From assembly GCA_905234665.1 (NCBI GenBank), contig CAJOIV010000011.1, positions 1-43,725 on the forward strand: a stretch of 43,725 bases of DNA, read 5' to 3'. Source of the stretch: an uncultured Bacteroidales bacterium (lineage in GTDB: Bacteria; Bacteroidota; Bacteroidia; Bacteroidales; P3). Positions 8,977-19,617 of this stretch are shown here, piece after piece. The notes under the pieces were generated by a model. The model searched no databases. It had not been told where the DNA came from and saw only the letters and a list, made by a program, of their open reading frames with translations. Within the stretch, counting starts at the first letter, position 1. The number at the start of each line of letters is the position of its first letter. The position numbers were made by a program, and so were the translations under genes.

Positions 8977-9465
8977 TCACGCGAGGGGCTTCAAGTCGGT
9001 CTCGAAGAGGAACGGAAGCAGGTTTTTCACCCCTTCCACGCGCCGAATTCGGCCTCCTTCCAACAGGGTGTAGATGGCCACTTTGTTGCCATAGCGTGTC
9101 TCGTATTCCGCCAGCACCTGACGGCAGGCGCCGCAGGGCGAAGCCTCCGTCAGGCGGCCCTTCTGGTCCCTCCCTGCCACAGCCAGGGCCGTCACGGCCT
9201 GCGTGGGTTTCTGGGCCGACGCGCTGAACAGAGCCGTCCGTTCGGCGCAGAGTCCCGAGGGGTAGGCGGCGTTCTCCTGGTTGCTGCCCGTCACCATCGT
9301 GCCGTCGGCCAGGAGCACCGCGGCGCCCACATGGAAGTTCGAGTAGGGCGCATAGGCTGTCTCTGTGGCGGCGATGGCGGCATCCATCAGTTTCCGGGAC
9401 TCGGCAGGGAGCTCCTGCAGCCCTTCGTACTCCGAATAATCTATCACAATCTGTCTGTTTGTCAT
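8977..9465 (-). CDS. cdd: Cytidine deaminase
   Basis: Deaminates cytidine and deoxycytidine to uridine forms in pyrimidine salvage. The 162-residue length is slightly longer than the compact tetrameric form. The substrate loop SNFHVGAAV, the catalytic zinc motif CAERTALF (Cys, Ala, Glu) and the second zinc motif PCGACRQVL are all intact. It stands alone, with the foldase gene downstream on the same strand about 150 bases away and dus divergent on the other side. Its start codon lies 27 bases from that of dus. Confidence 0.95.
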   Translation of the reverse strand: MTNRQIVIDYSEYEGLQELPAESRKLMDAAIAATETAYAPYSNFHVGAAVLLADGTMVTGSNQENAAYPSGLCAERTALFSASAQKPTQAVTALAVAGRDQKGRLTEASPCGACRQVLAEYETRYGNKVAIYTLLEGGRIRRVEGVKNLLPFLFETDLKPLA

Positions 9466-9473
9466 ATTTTGTG

Positions 9474-9481
9474 TATCTTTG
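9474..9481 (+). promoter_or_regulatory. -7 box (TATCTTTG) directly before dus
   Basis: TATCTTTG is a perfect TAnnTTTG match. Transcription would start about 7 bases downstream, near 9488, only about four bases before the ATG of dus at 9492. A clear TTTG -33 box at 19-20 nt is not present. Confidence 0.5.
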
Positions 9482-9491
9482 CGTTTTGTAT

Positions 9492-10457
9492 ATGGAAACG
9501 CTCTTTGATGGAAAATATTGTGTGCTTGGCCTTTCGCCGATGGACGATGTCACCGACCTCCCCTTCCGCGAGCTCTGCAAGGCCTTTGGTGCCGACCTGT
9601 TAATCACCGAGTTCATCGCCTCCGAGGCCCTCAACCGCGATGCGGAGAAGAGTCTTCGCAAGATGCTTTTCTCCCCCGCCCAGCACCCCATCGGCATCCA
9701 GATTTTCGGTGCCGACGAGGGCGAACTGCTCCAGTGCCTCGAGGTTGTCGAGGCCCGGCATCCCGACTTCATCGACATCAACTGGGGCTGTCCTGTGCGC
9801 AAGGTGGCAGGCAAAGGGGCCGGCAGCGGCATCCTCCGCGACATCCCCAAGATGTTGAGCATCACCGAGGCCCTCGTGCGCCGCGCCACGCTCCCCGTCA
9901 CTGTCAAGACGCGTCTTGGCTATGACGCTAACGACCGTCCCATTGTCGACCTTGCCGAGCGGCTTCAGGACATCGGCGTCGCCGCCCTCAGCATCCATGG
10001 CCGCACCAAGACCCAGATGTATCAAGGGGTGGCCGACTGGACCCTCATCGGCGAGGTGAAGAGCAACCCCCGCATGCACATCCCCATCTTCGGCAACGGC
10101 GATATCGTCACGCCGCAGCAAGCCGTCGAGGCCCGCCGCCGCTATGGGGTCGACGGTATCCTCATTGGTCGCGGCGCCATAGGCAACCCATGGATTTTCG
10201 AGCAGTCGCAACGTCTTCTACGGGGAGAGGAGGAACGCGAGGTGACCGTCGCCGAGCGTGTCGACGTCTGTCGCCGCCATCTGCTGGCCGCCGTCGACTT
10301 CAAGGGCGAGCGTACCGCCATCTTCGAGATGCGCAAACACTATGGAGGCTATTTCAAGGGCCTCTTCGACTTCAAACGGTTCCGGCTGCCTCTGGTCACT
10401 GCCACCACCCTCGACGACATCCTTCCCATCCTCGACGCCATCGCCGAGCATTATTGA
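9492..10457 (+). CDS. dus: tRNA-dihydrouridine synthase
   Basis: An FMN-dependent enzyme that reduces uridines in the tRNA D-loop to dihydrouridine. From ATG 9492 it has 321 residues, normal for the family. It shows the FMN-binding start LSPMDDVTDLPFRELC, the INWGCPVRKV motif with the catalytic cysteine, VKTRLGYD, the SIHGRTKTQMY segment, and the phosphate-binding pair FGNGDI and GVDGILIGRGAIGNPW. An in-frame ATG at 9459 would add 11 residues but overlaps the start region of cdd and the probable promoter, so 9492 is preferred. Confidence 0.93.
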   Translation: METLFDGKYCVLGLSPMDDVTDLPFRELCKAFGADLLITEFIASEALNRDAEKSLRKMLFSPAQHPIGIQIFGADEGELLQCLEVVEARHPDFIDINWGCPVRKVAGKGAGSGILRDIPKMLSITEALVRRATLPVTVKTRLGYDANDRPIVDLAERLQDIGVAALSIHGRTKTQMYQGVADWTLIGEVKSNPRMHIPIFGNGDIVTPQQAVEARRRYGVDGILIGRGAIGNPWIFEQSQRLLRGEEEREVTVAERVDVCRRHLLAAVDFKGERTAIFEMRKHYGGYFKGLFDFKRFRLPLVTATTLDDILPILDAIAEHY

Positions 10458-10477
10458 ACGGTTGTTTTTTATCGTGT

Positions 10478-10496
10478 GCAGGGGTATCACCCCTGC
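10478..10496. terminator. Hairpin between convergent dus and nadK
   Basis: Perfect 8-bp stem GCAGGGGT / ACCCCTGC with a 3-base loop (ATC), lying between the stop codons of two genes that run towards each other. There is no clean T-run after the stem on either strand (a T6 precedes it on the plus strand), so it may act as a weak two-way terminator or an RNA 3'-end stabiliser. Confidence 0.5.
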
Positions 10497-10499
10497 CTA

Positions 10500-11306
10500 T
10501 TAACGGGGTACCCCGCCCCAGTTCAGTTTCTGCTGGATGGCGCTGAAGAAGCTCTGGTCCCTGAGACGTACCAGGCTCACGGTGAAAGGTTCGCGTGTGA
10601 GCACTATCTCACTTCCGCCGGGCAGGGTGGAGTGGCGCGAGTCGGTGCCCAGGTTCACACTGCTCCCAGGGGCGGTCACCAGACGCAGCGTTGCGTTGTC
10701 GGGCACGATGATGGGTCTCAGCGACAGGTTGTGCACCGCGATGGGGGTCACCACGAAGCAGCCGCTGTCGGGTGTCAGGATGGGGCCGCCGCAGCTCAGC
10801 GAGTAGGCCGTCGAGCCTGTGGGCGTGGCCACGAGCAGTCCGTCGCCGTCGTAGGAGGCCACGAAGTCGTCCCCCACGAACAGGTCTGTACGCAGCAGGT
10901 TGGTGTCGTCGATGCGGTGCAGGGAGACCTCGTTCAATGCCGACGAGGTGAGCTGCGGCGCCCCCTTCACCTCCACATGCAGCAGTGTGCGGGGTTCCAC
11001 GGTGTAGCGGCCCGCGAGCAGGTCGTCAACCAGTTGGTCGAAGTCCTCGCGTCCCACGGTGGTGAGGAATCCGAGGTGGCCGAAGTTGATGCCCACCACG
11101 GGGATGGGTCTCCCGGCGATGAGGTGCACGGCGCTCAACAGGGTGCCGTCGCCCCCGATGGAGAAGAAGAAATCGCAGCCGTCTGCCGCGAGACTGTTGC
11201 CTACCTCCACGGTGGCCACGTCGCGCCGGTGCAGGGCCGAGGCCAGCTGTTCCAGTTCGTCGTGGAAGGTGGGGGAGAGGTAGCGTGTGTACAGGGCTAT
11301 TTTCAT
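10500..11306 (-). CDS. nadK: NAD kinase
   Basis: Phosphorylates NAD to NADP with ATP. The start at 11306 (MKIALYTRYLSP) gives 268 residues; the open frame runs further upstream but only through the preceding gene. The nucleotide-binding motif GGDGTLLSAV, the FGHLGFLT strand and the conserved block DGLLVATPTGSTAYSLS followed by GGPIL are diagnostic. Its ATG overlaps the TGA of the CHU_C-domain gene (ATGA), so it is translationally coupled as the last gene of the long minus-strand run. Confidence 0.95.
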   Translation of the reverse strand: MKIALYTRYLSPTFHDELEQLASALHRRDVATVEVGNSLAADGCDFFFSIGGDGTLLSAVHLIAGRPIPVVGINFGHLGFLTTVGREDFDQLVDDLLAGRYTVEPRTLLHVEVKGAPQLTSSALNEVSLHRIDDTNLLRTDLFVGDDFVASYDGDGLLVATPTGSTAYSLSCGGPILTPDSGCFVVTPIAVHNLSLRPIIVPDNATLRLVTAPGSSVNLGTDSRHSTLPGGSEIVLTREPFTVSLVRLRDQSFFSAIQQKLNWGGVPR

Positions 11307-12759
11307 CTGATGACAGTTATGTTTCCAAAATAGGTCTTGTCCGACCCGTCGGCGTGGCGCACATGGGCGCGGAACACATAGGTCCCCTGTGGTACGGGGG
11401 TCCCGTCGCGGGTGCCGTCCCAGCAGTCTTCCAGACGCTCGGTGTGCCATAGGTGCAGTCCCCATCGGTTGTAGATGTCCAGGCTGTAGCCTGCCGCCAG
11501 GGGAGAGAAGTAGAGGGGACAGAAACGGCTGTTCTCTGGGTCTTCGGGGCGTATCATGTTGGGGAAGAAGGCGGTGATGTCGCCTACGGGGGGCAGGTCC
11601 ACGCCCAGGGTGTCGGATGTCACCACCCTTTGGCGACAGAGGTCGGGCACCTCCAGGCGGTAGATATACCTCAGGGCCGTGCGGTTGATGTCGAGGTCGG
11701 AGTAGGGTGCCGTGCTCTGCAGGGTGGTCAACAGCTCGAATGCCGTGTCGGCCGCCGAGGCGCGCATCAGGCGGTATTCCGTTCCGTGGAAGGCACTGTC
11801 CACGTCGAAGGTCAGTTCCACTGAGGGCAGGGTCTCGTCATACACCGCCGTGGCGATGCGGGCGTAGGCCGCCGTGTCGCCCACGTCGAAGACCAGCCGT
11901 TCCCACGCGCTGCTGGCCCCGAGCGAGTCGTTACTGTTCACCGGTGTCACACACGCCTCCACCCATTTCACATCCAGGTTGCTCACCGTCAGGTCGTAGG
12001 CGAAGGTTCCTGTCGCTGCGGGGAATCCCTTGTGGTACAATGTGCTGTCGCCATGTATCCTGTACCATACGATGTATCTCCCCACGCTGTCGGGCATATT
12101 GATATACCTGTTCCACGCCACGTGCAGGGTGCGCGAGCAGGGTGCGGCCGTCAGGGAGATGACGGGATTGTGATAGTAGGGAGTCAGGGGGCTGGCCTGA
12201 AAGCAGCTGTCGAAGGCCAGGATACGGAACGAGTGCTCCTTGTGGCAGTCCACCGAGTTGTCGCACAGGTAGGTGGTGTTCATTCGTCCCCATACTGTGT
12301 CGAAGTCGCGGCAGGGGTTGCCCATGCAGATGTAGTAGCCCATCACGTCGGTGTCGGGGCTTGGGTTCCAACTCAGATGTATGCGTTGCAGGGAGTCGTC
12401 CACCGTGGCGAGGTGCAGGGTGCAGGGCGAGGTGGGCAGGTTGTCCTGGTAGAAAATACCCACCGTGTCCGACACGAGGCTGTCGCACACGACGTAGTAT
12501 CCCACCGTGTCGCCGCACACCACGCGGTGCAGGGTGTCATAGTATTGTGTGTCAGTCACCACGGTGCGCAGTGAGTATCCCTGCTGGCCAGGCATCTGAC
12601 GGTAGAGGCTGTAGTCCGCGGCTCCCGGCAGGGCGTTCCATTGCAGTAGGCCCACCTGGTGTGAGGCCACATAGTACCGGGCTATGCGCAGCGAGTCCTG
12701 CGCTGTCATGCGCGACGGTGCCAACAGTGTCAGCAGGAGCAGGAGTGTGGCCGTGTGTC

Positions 12760-12763
<4 letters not shown>
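11303..12763 (-). CDS. Secreted protein with gliding-motility-type (CHU_C) C-terminal domain
   Basis: A 486-residue protein that starts at ATG 12763 (MRHTATLLLLLTLL, signal peptide ending near TAQ). The body has fibronectin-type-III-like repeats (LSWNPSPDTDVMGYYI, LHVAWNRYINMPDS, VELTFDVDSAFHGTEY). The C-terminal 90 residues are the CHU_C / gliding-motility-associated sorting domain (TAFFPNMIRPEDPENSRF, then YSLDIYNRWG, WDGT-DGTPVPQGTYVF). In this phylum that ending directs export through the type IX secretion system. Both ends overlap neighbours by ATGA: its ATG overlaps the ABC exporter stop, and its TGA overlaps the nadK start. The passenger's role is unknown. Confidence 0.82.
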
Positions 12764-14580
<1,817 letters not shown>

Positions 14581-14601
14581 TGGGCTTTATTTCTTTCTCT
14601 T

Positions 14602-15957
14602 TCAGGAAACCTTATACCCTAAGTAGTTATGCGGGGTGAAGTGCTGCAGACGCTCTTTGACCTCGGGGGCTGCGTCGAGGGTTTCGACAAAGGCGGCGAT
14701 GGTCTCGGCAGTGACCTTCTGGTTGGTGCGTGTCAGCTGCTTCAGGGCCTCGTAGGGGTTGGGGTATCCCACCGAGCGCAGTACCGTCTGGATGGCCTCG
14801 GCCACTACGGCCCAGTTCCTTTCCAGATCGTCGTAGAGGGCCTGCTCGTTGAGCAGCAGCTTGCCCATGCCCTTTTGCAGCGAGGCCAGGGCTATCAGCG
14901 TGTGCGCCACGGGCACTCCCACGTTTCTCGACACCGTCGAGTCTGTCAGGTCGCGCTGCAGGCGGCTCACCGGCAGTTTGTGGCTCAGGTGCTCGAAGAT
15001 GGCGTTGGCCAGTCCCAGGTTGCCCTCGGCATTCTCGAAGTCGATGGGGTTCACCTTGTGAGGCATGGCGCTGGAGCCCACCTCTCCGGCCTTGATTTTC
15101 TGCTTGAAGTATTCCATCGACACATAGCTCCACACGTCGCGGCACAGGTCGATGAGGATGACGTTGACGCGTTTGCAGTTGTCAAACCAGGCGGCCATGT
15201 CGTCGTAATTCTCTATCTGGGTGGTCCACTGTTGGCGTTCCAGGCCGAGGCTTTCCTTTACAAACCTGTTGCCGAACGCGCGCCAGTCCACGGTGGGGTA
15301 GGCCGCCAGATGGGCGTTGAAGTTGCCTGTCGCACCGCCGAATTTGGCCCCGAAGGGTATCTCGGCGAAGTGGGCCAGCTGTTTCCGCAGGCGGTAGGCA
15401 AACACCATGAACTCCTTGCCCAGCGTCGTCGGCGAGGCGGGCTGTCCGTGTGTGTGTGCCAGCATGGGGATGTCCTTCCATTCTGCGGCGCGCTCCTCCA
15501 GCAGGGTGGCGAGGGCTTCGTACTGCGGCAGGAGCACCTCCTCGTGGCACTCCTTCATGCTCAGCGGCACGGCGGTGTTGTTGATGTCCTGCGAGGTGAG
15601 GCCGAAGTGGATGAACTCCTTCCAACGCTCCAGCCCGAGGGTGTCGAACCGCCGTTTGATGAAGTACTCCACGGCCTTCACGTCGTGGTTGTTGGTCTTC
15701 TCAATCTCCTTTACCTCAGCGGCTTCGGTGTCGGTGAGGGTGCGGTAGATGTCGCGGAGTTTCTCGGCCAGGCCGGGGTGCTGCTCGAAGCATTCGTGCA
15801 CTGGCAGCTCCTGCAGGGTGCCAAGGGCGATGAAATATTCTATCTCCACTTGCACGCGGTAGCGCACCAGGGCGCCTTCCGAGAAGTATTTGGCCAAAGG
15901 CTCTGTCTTCGAGCGGTAGCGGCCGTCGATGGGGGATATGGCGTTGAGGCTGTTCAT
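14602..15957 (-). CDS. purB: Adenylosuccinate lyase
   Basis: Cleaves SAICAR and adenylosuccinate in purine synthesis. The 451-residue length and start MNSLNAISPIDGRYRSKTEP match the E. coli-like long branch. Key segments are the TSQDINNTA loop, the HTHGQPASPTTLGKE block with the catalytic His, and the fumarase/lyase signature SSAMPHKVNPIDFENAEGN with the catalytic Ser. It lies 14 bases after the phosphatase gene and 21 bases before the ABC exporter, in the long minus-strand operon. Confidence 0.97.
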   Translation of the reverse strand: MNSLNAISPIDGRYRSKTEPLAKYFSEGALVRYRVQVEIEYFIALGTLQELPVHECFEQHPGLAEKLRDIYRTLTDTEAAEVKEIEKTNNHDVKAVEYFIKRRFDTLGLERWKEFIHFGLTSQDINNTAVPLSMKECHEEVLLPQYEALATLLEERAAEWKDIPMLAHTHGQPASPTTLGKEFMVFAYRLRKQLAHFAEIPFGAKFGGATGNFNAHLAAYPTVDWRAFGNRFVKESLGLERQQWTTQIENYDDMAAWFDNCKRVNVILIDLCRDVWSYVSMEYFKQKIKAGEVGSSAMPHKVNPIDFENAEGNLGLANAIFEHLSHKLPVSRLQRDLTDSTVSRNVGVPVAHTLIALASLQKGMGKLLLNEQALYDDLERNWAVVAEAIQTVLRSVGYPNPYEALKQLTRTNQKVTAETIAAFVETLDAAPEVKERLQHFTPHNYLGYKVS

Positions 15958-15971
15958 GGGTCGGGGGGTGT

Positions 15972-16754
15972 TTAGAATTTTTTCTTCGGGGCTTCGGGTT
16001 TCGTCAGCTGGCTGTTCAGGAACTTGTGGCCGTACTTCTCCATCAACTTCTGTATTCTCTTGTCGTGGGTGCTTTCCATGAGGGCATGGGTGTAGACGGT
16101 GTTGTGGGTGTCCGTGCCCAGCAGCTCCACCCAGCCGTCCTCGATCATCTCGAAAGCCTTCTGGCGGGGCTGTTCGCCGTAGAAGCCCGAGAGCGAAAGA
16201 ATGTTGGCCTGGAACAGGATGCCCATGTCCTTCAGTCGGCTGTAGTGCGGCGACCGCGAGCTGAAGTAGGGGTACCGTTCGGGGTGCGCCAGAATCACCT
16301 CGTAGTTCATCATCTGCAGTTTGAAGAGGTAGTCTTCGATGCCGATGGCCTGCTGGTGCAGCGACAGCTCCACGAGGAGGTACTTGCCGTCGACGAGAAG
16401 GAACTTGTTCTCATCCATCCTGTTGGCGAATCCCGAGTCGATGCGGTACTCGCCTGCTACGCCCACCAGCTCGATGCCGTGGACGATGTCCATCTTGCGG
16501 ATATCCCTCTTCACCAGGTCGTAGAGCTCCAGGATGTCTTTCTCCTCGTTGGGGAAACGGGGGTATTGGTAGTGGGGAGTGCAGATTACCTTCGAGAATC
16601 CCACTTTGTGCATGTCCTGCAGGCATGCTATCGTGTCGTCGCATCCGCGGCATCCGTCGTCCACACCCGGCAGCAGGTGGCAGTGCATGTCTGTCACGAG
16701 GCATTCGTAGAGGGGGATGGGTTCTTTGGGTTTTGGTTTCAAGAAGTCGAACAT
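15972..16754 (-). CDS. PHP-domain tyrosine-protein phosphatase (YwqE/CpsB type)
   Basis: A 260-residue metal-dependent phosphatase of the kind that dephosphorylates bacterial tyrosine kinases controlling capsule or exopolysaccharide. The PHP motifs are present: TDMHCHLLPGVDDG (about 21-34) for metal binding, CTPHYQYPRFP, EL--HQQ, LAHPERYPYF and a final LGTDTHNT. It lies between murA and purB on the same strand. A Wzc-like tyrosine kinase partner is not in the window. Confidence 0.88.
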   Translation of the reverse strand: MFDFLKPKPKEPIPLYECLVTDMHCHLLPGVDDGCRGCDDTIACLQDMHKVGFSKVICTPHYQYPRFPNEEKDILELYDLVKRDIRKMDIVHGIELVGVAGEYRIDSGFANRMDENKFLLVDGKYLLVELSLHQQAIGIEDYLFKLQMMNYEVILAHPERYPYFSSRSPHYSRLKDMGILFQANILSLSGFYGEQPRQKAFEMIEDGWVELLGTDTHNTVYTHALMESTHDKRIQKLMEKYGHKFLNSQLTKPEAPKKKF

Positions 16755-16828
16755 GGTCTTTATTAGAGGTGTTAGGTTTATTGTTTAAGGTTTCTTGTTC
16801 AATGCTCTATCGTGTCGGCCGCAATCTA

Positions 16829-18169
16829 TCAGACGACCCTTTTGATGATCTCTCTTCTCGCCAGGGTGTTAATGCGGGTGTCTATTCTTTGGTAGCCGCG
16901 GTCGATCTGTTCGATGTTGTCGATGCGGCTCACGCCGTCGGCCGAGAGGGCTGCCAGCAGCAGGGCCACGCCGGCGCGGATGTCGGGCGAGGTCATCTTC
17001 ACCCCTCTGAGGCGGTGCTCCCTGTCGAGTCCTATCACCGTGGCGCGGTGCGGGTCGCAGAGGATGATCTGCGCGCCCATGTCGATAAGTTTGTCGACGA
17101 AGAAGAGGCGGCTCTCGAACATCTTCTGGTGTATCAGCACGCTGCCTTTGGCTTGGGTGGCCACCACGAGGACGATGCTGATGAGGTCGGGCGTGAATCC
17201 TGGCCACGGGGCGTCGGCCACGGTCATGATGCTCCCGTCCATGAAGCGTTCTATCTCGTAGTGCTCCAGTGGGGGTATCCAGAGGTCGTCTCCCTTCTGC
17301 CAGACCTCGATGCCCAGACGGCGGAACACCTGGGGGATGAGGCCGAGGTGTTCGAGGCCCACGTTCTTGATGGTGAGGTCGCTCTGTGTGATGGCCGCGA
17401 GGCCTATGAACGAGCCCACCTCAATCATGTCGGGCAGCAGGCGATGGCAGCATCCATGCAGTTCGCCGACACCCTCGATGGTGAGGAGGTTCGAGCCCAC
17501 GCCGCTGATTTTCGCGCCCATGCGGTTGAGCATCTTGCACAGTTGGTAGACGTAGGGTTCGCAGGCGGCGTTCATGATGGTGGTGGTGCCGTGGGCCATG
17601 ACGGCGGCCATGACGATGTTCGCCGTGCCCGTCACCGAGGCCTCGTCCAGCAGCATATAGCAGCCCTCCAGTCCCTTGGCGGCCTCCACGCGGTAGCCTC
17701 CGCGCACATATTCCACATGTGCCCCCAGCTTCTCCATGCCGAGGAAGTGGGTGTCCAGACGGCGGCGGCCTATCTTGTCGCCTCCGGGCTGTGGCACCAC
17801 GCCGCGGCCGAATCGGGCCAGCAGGGGTCCCAGCACCATGATGCTGCCCCTCAGCGAGGTGGCGCGGCGGGCATACTCTTCGGTGTCCAGCACGCCGAGG
17901 TCCACCGTGTCGGCCTGGAACTCGAAGGTGCGTCCCTCGCGCAGGAGGGTCTCCTCCGAGGGGTCGTTGGTCTGGGTGGCCTTCACTCCCAGCATCCGCA
18001 GCAGCTCGATGAGGTTGTTGATGTCGCGGATGTCGGGGATATTCTCTATCACCACCTTCTCCTGGGTCAGCAGCACGGCGCAGATCACCTGCAGCGCCTC
18101 GTTCTTGGCGCCCTGCGGGTTGATTTCGCCGCTCAGCCTGTGTCCGCCCTGTATCTCGAATGTTGCCAT
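16829..18169 (-). CDS. murA: UDP-N-acetylglucosamine 1-carboxyvinyltransferase with Asp in the catalytic Cys position
   Basis: Transfers enolpyruvate from PEP to UDP-GlcNAc, the first committed step of peptidoglycan synthesis. The 446-residue protein begins with the EPSP-synthase-like GGHRLSGEINPQGAKNEAL. The active-site loop reads PQPGGDKIGRRRLDTH (about 126-141): the residue matching E. coli Cys115 is Asp131. MurA forms with Asp there are known (Mycobacterium, Chlamydia) and resist fosfomycin, so this enzyme is expected to be insensitive. It starts 3 bases after the DUF4290 stop, an arrangement I associate with this phylum. Confidence 0.96.
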   Translation of the reverse strand: MATFEIQGGHRLSGEINPQGAKNEALQVICAVLLTQEKVVIENIPDIRDINNLIELLRMLGVKATQTNDPSEETLLREGRTFEFQADTVDLGVLDTEEYARRATSLRGSIMVLGPLLARFGRGVVPQPGGDKIGRRRLDTHFLGMEKLGAHVEYVRGGYRVEAAKGLEGCYMLLDEASVTGTANIVMAAVMAHGTTTIMNAACEPYVYQLCKMLNRMGAKISGVGSNLLTIEGVGELHGCCHRLLPDMIEVGSFIGLAAITQSDLTIKNVGLEHLGLIPQVFRRLGIEVWQKGDDLWIPPLEHYEIERFMDGSIMTVADAPWPGFTPDLISIVLVVATQAKGSVLIHQKMFESRLFFVDKLIDMGAQIILCDPHRATVIGLDREHRLRGVKMTSPDIRAGVALLLAALSADGVSRIDNIEQIDRGYQRIDTRINTLARREIIKRVV

Positions 18170-18172
18170 AGT

Positions 18173-18820
18173 TTAGAGCCCTTGTACTTTCTGTTGCGGT
18201 TTTTTCTTTTTCTTTTTCTTCTTCTTTTTCCTGTTGCTGTTGCCGACGGGGCGTTCTTCCTTGCCGTTTTTCATGTATTCCCGGGCCTCGTGGTAGTGGA
18301 AGTCTTCCTTCACTGCCAGACGGCCTTCAGAGAGGAGGTCCATCTGTTTGTTGATGACATCGTCCTCCACGGTGTCGCGGTTCCAGAGCAGGTAGTCGCG
18401 TTTCATGGCGTGGGCGATGCGCTCGATGAGGGCGTCGCGCTCTTCGCCGTCAGGGTAGTCGGCGGCGCGTTTCACCATGGCCTCCATGACGTGGCCGTAG
18501 TGGTGGAAGCGCGACCCGTTCTGGTTGTAGAGCATGCGGTGGGGCTTGAATTCCACGCTGTCCTCGGGCGAGATGTCGTAGGGCACGTCGATGTCAAGGT
18601 CCCAGTCGGCCAGTATCATCAGGTGCACCCAGTAGCGGCGTTTGTCCTCGTCGTTGTGGTTCTTAGTCTCCTCGCTGCGGGCCATGGCGTTCACGATGGT
18701 CTGGGCCATGCGGTTGCGCTGCCCGCGGTCCTCGATGCCTTTGGCATACTGGATGAGTTTGTATACGTTGCGTCCGTAGTCGTTAATCTTCAGTTTCGGT
18801 CGTTGTGTGTTGTATTCCAT
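18173..18820 (-). CDS. DUF4290 protein with poly-lysine tail
   Basis: A 215-residue protein beginning MEYNTQRPKLKINDYGRNVYKL, the hallmark of DUF4290, a Bacteroidota family of unknown function. It is mostly helical and acidic in the middle. The last 25 residues are a run of lysines (NRKKKK..., ten in a row) followed by PQQKVQGL, coded by an almost pure A/G tract at about 18190-18232 that could slip. It sits directly upstream of murA with a 3-base gap. The basic tail may bind nucleic acid or membrane; that is inference. Confidence 0.88.
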   Translation of the reverse strand: MEYNTQRPKLKINDYGRNVYKLIQYAKGIEDRGQRNRMAQTIVNAMARSEETKNHNDEDKRRYWVHLMILADWDLDIDVPYDISPEDSVEFKPHRMLYNQNGSRFHHYGHVMEAMVKRAADYPDGEERDALIERIAHAMKRDYLLWNRDTVEDDVINKQMDLLSEGRLAVKEDFHYHEAREYMKNGKEERPVGNSNRKKKKKKKKKKPQQKVQGL

Positions 18821-18826
18821 AGTCGT

Positions 18827-19489
18827 CTAAAACCATCTGTTGTATTGTTCCCAGCTGTTCCATCTGTCCCATGTGTTCCAGCAGGTGCCGTAGCCTCCCC
18901 AGCCGCCCATGTGCCAGTTTTCCCACCAGAGGTAGGGGAGGGCGCCGGTATTGTCGCGCACGAAGGTGAAGGAGAGGTGCAGGTAGTTATTGTCGCCGAA
19001 GCGGTAGGCGGCTTCGGCCGAGAGGGCCGTCACCGAGAGGTCCAGAGTGCTTCCGTTGGCGGGGCCGAAGAGGGGCGCGTACTCTCCGCCGAGGTGGTAG
19101 AGGCTTGCCGCCAGCCAGAGCCGGTCGGTGGCCTGGTAACCGGCCTCGAGGTACACCGAGGCCGTCGAGGTGCCGCCGTTGCGCACGGGGGCCAGGTTGC
19201 GTTCGGGGGCCGCCATGTATTGGCCGTTGAGGCCGAAGTCCGAGGTCAGGCGCAGGCCGCCCGTGATGGACCACCGTGCCGTGGGACGGAATGTCACCGA
19301 CGGGGCGAGGGAGGTGAACAGGCGGTTGTCGCCGTGTCCCGTACCCAGGAATCCTGTGGTGGCCGAGAAATGGGGCTCCCACCGCGGCAGGCACAGGGTA
19401 TCTCCCGTGGCGCGCTGCGCGGAGGCACTGCTCCCGCACAGCCCAAGCAAGAGGGAGATAATCAGGACTATATGTTTTCTTCTTTGCAT
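18827..19489 (-). CDS. Probable outer-membrane beta-barrel protein
   Basis: A 220-residue protein with a signal peptide (MQRRKHIVLIISLLLGLCGSSASAQ). The mature part has alternating amphipathic strands (WSITGGLRLTSDFGLNGQYM, ASVYLEAGYQATDRLWLAAS, YLHLSFTFVRDN) and ends in a Trp/Gly/Asn-rich segment closing with YNRWF, an aromatic C terminus typical of outer-membrane barrels. No family was recognised. It is the first gene of the long operon that continues to DUF4290 (6 bases) and murA. Confidence 0.68.
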   Translation of the reverse strand: MQRRKHIVLIISLLLGLCGSSASAQRATGDTLCLPRWEPHFSATTGFLGTGHGDNRLFTSLAPSVTFRPTARWSITGGLRLTSDFGLNGQYMAAPERNLAPVRNGGTSTASVYLEAGYQATDRLWLAASLYHLGGEYAPLFGPANGSTLDLSVTALSAEAAYRFGDNNYLHLSFTFVRDNTGALPYLWWENWHMGGWGGYGTCWNTWDRWNSWEQYNRWF

Positions 19490-19520
19490 GATGGCAGTTC
19501 AACGTTCCCTATATAACGCA

Positions 19521-19559
19521 CACGTGGGCGCATTTATTGTGCGCCCACGTGATTTTTTT
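19521..19559 (+). terminator. Strong hairpin with T-run between tnaA and the barrel-protein gene
   Basis: Perfect 12-bp inverted repeat CACGTGGGCGCA / TGCGCCCACGTG (19521-19532 and 19540-19551) with a 7-base loop, followed on the plus strand by A then T7. Flanking genes are both on the minus strand, where the stem has no T-run after it; it should still form in the tnaA 3' end, and it would block plus-strand read-through. Confidence 0.55.
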
Positions 19560-19617
19560 ATATTCTTCTGTCTGCCCTTGGTCGGGCAGGGTGGCAGCCC
19601 TTCAGGGCAAGGGGTTC

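Noticed and set aside
16625..19516. 963-codon open frame on the plus strand across murA and DUF4290
   Set aside because: Antisense shadow over three well-supported genes; composition-driven, no recognisable domain.
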